Shown one piece after another: positions 32,853-33,119 of a stretch of DNA of 33,119 bases (within the stretch, counting starts at the first letter, position 1; each line of letters opens with the position of its first letter). This DNA is from Candidatus Kuenenia stuttgartensis. GTDB lineage: Bacteria > Planctomycetota > Planctomycetia > Pirellulales > UBA1268. The notes below the pieces were generated by a model. That model was not told the origin of the DNA. It saw nothing but the letters and a program-made list of their open reading frames with translations, and did not search any database. Both the position numbers and the translations under genes were made by a program. The stretch lies in NCBI GenBank assembly GCA_945873085.1, contig CAMCCR010000011.1:1-33119 (forward strand), read 5' to 3'.

Positions 32853-33119
32853 TCAGGCCGAGCGCGGGGCACGGGGGGTGTCGTCGGGGAGCGTCCGGCA
32901 CGTGAGGATCACATACAGCCCCACCGACACCCCGGCGAGGACGACGTACTGCATCCACCAGGTGAGGTTGCTGTAAATGAGGGTGCAGGCCACGACCACC
33001 GTCACCATAAACAGGGCCCGGTATTTCATGCGCCGGCGCACCCCCCGGTACTGCTGCCAGTCGTCGAGCATCGGGCCGAACCAGGCCGAGCGATGGAGCC
33101 AGGCGTGCATCCGGGGGGA
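32853..33119 (-). CDS. DUF454 (YbaN-like) membrane protein, 5' part missing
   Basis: This is the C-terminal 88 or so residues of a small inner-membrane protein; the frame is open to the window edge, so the N-terminus lies outside. The stretch SPRMHAWLHRSAWFGPMLDDWQQYRGVRRRMK matches the DUF454 pattern (LHxWLxxxxWFGPxLxDWxxxR). Two membrane segments follow (ALFMVTVVVACTLIY and MQYVVLAGVSVGLYVIL). ATG 33110 is internal to the family's domain and is probably not the start. Function is unknown. Confidence 0.82.
   Translation of the reverse strand, partial: SPRMHAWLHRSAWFGPMLDDWQQYRGVRRRMKYRALFMVTVVVACTLIYSNLTWWMQYVVLAGVSVGLYVILTCRTLPDDTPRAPRSA

Overview
The window is very GC-rich (about two thirds by eye), densely coded DNA from a bacterial chromosome. 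It most likely comes from a planctomycete of the Pirellulales type. This rests on family content, not a search: a Tat-exported PQQ-propeller protein whose mature part opens DWPQWRG, a MoxR/DUF58/BatA/VWA operon beside a DUF4159 protein, a lone FhcC (formylmethanofuran dehydrogenase subunit C) homologue, a FabZ-ACP-FabZ-ketosynthase block, and scattered housekeeping genes. No rRNA, tRNA, insertion sequence, phage gene or CRISPR array is visible.

Layout. 44-3290 (minus): recJ, then a PQQ-repeat protein. 3454-7686 (plus): a cysteine-cluster protein overlapping an alpha/beta hydrolase, an amidohydrolase, and hisS. 7706-10550 (minus): a lipoprotein followed by a 501-residue protein in which an H-NOX heme/nitric-oxide sensor domain is fused to a Hanks-type Ser/Thr kinase. 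10642-11340 (plus): a YugP-like membrane zinc peptidase, converging on a DUF4159/alpha-toroid protein (11473-13872, minus). Four 30-bp hairpin repeats lie between their stop codons. 14060-20676 (plus): MoxR ATPase, DUF58, BatA-type and VWA membrane proteins. 20802-24116 (plus): a membrane histidine kinase and a sigma-54-activating NtrC-type regulator. 24169-25714 (minus): lexA with a long N-terminal extension and a near-consensus promoter, and a HugZ-like flavin-barrel protein. 25930-26784 (minus): rpsL-rpsG without fusA/tuf. 27002-28972 (minus): two Hsp20 chaperones, a strong terminator, and fhcC. 29352-32611 (plus): FabZ-like, large acyl carrier protein, FabZ-like, ketosynthase. 32853-33119 (minus): a DUF454 membrane protein cut by the window edge.

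The most interesting item is the H-NOX-Ser/Thr kinase fusion at 7706-9211. Its proximal histidine, YxSxR motif, conserved proline and N-terminal MHGLI all align without gaps at the spacing of characterised H-NOX domains, and the kinase half keeps its catalytic residues. The distal tyrosine used for O2 binding is replaced by leucine, so the sequence predicts an NO/CO-responsive soluble protein kinase. A second theme is hairpins that overlap stop codons. At two genes (the DUF4159 gene and rpsG) the gene's own last codons plus the hairpin have been tandemly duplicated; lexA has a single copy.
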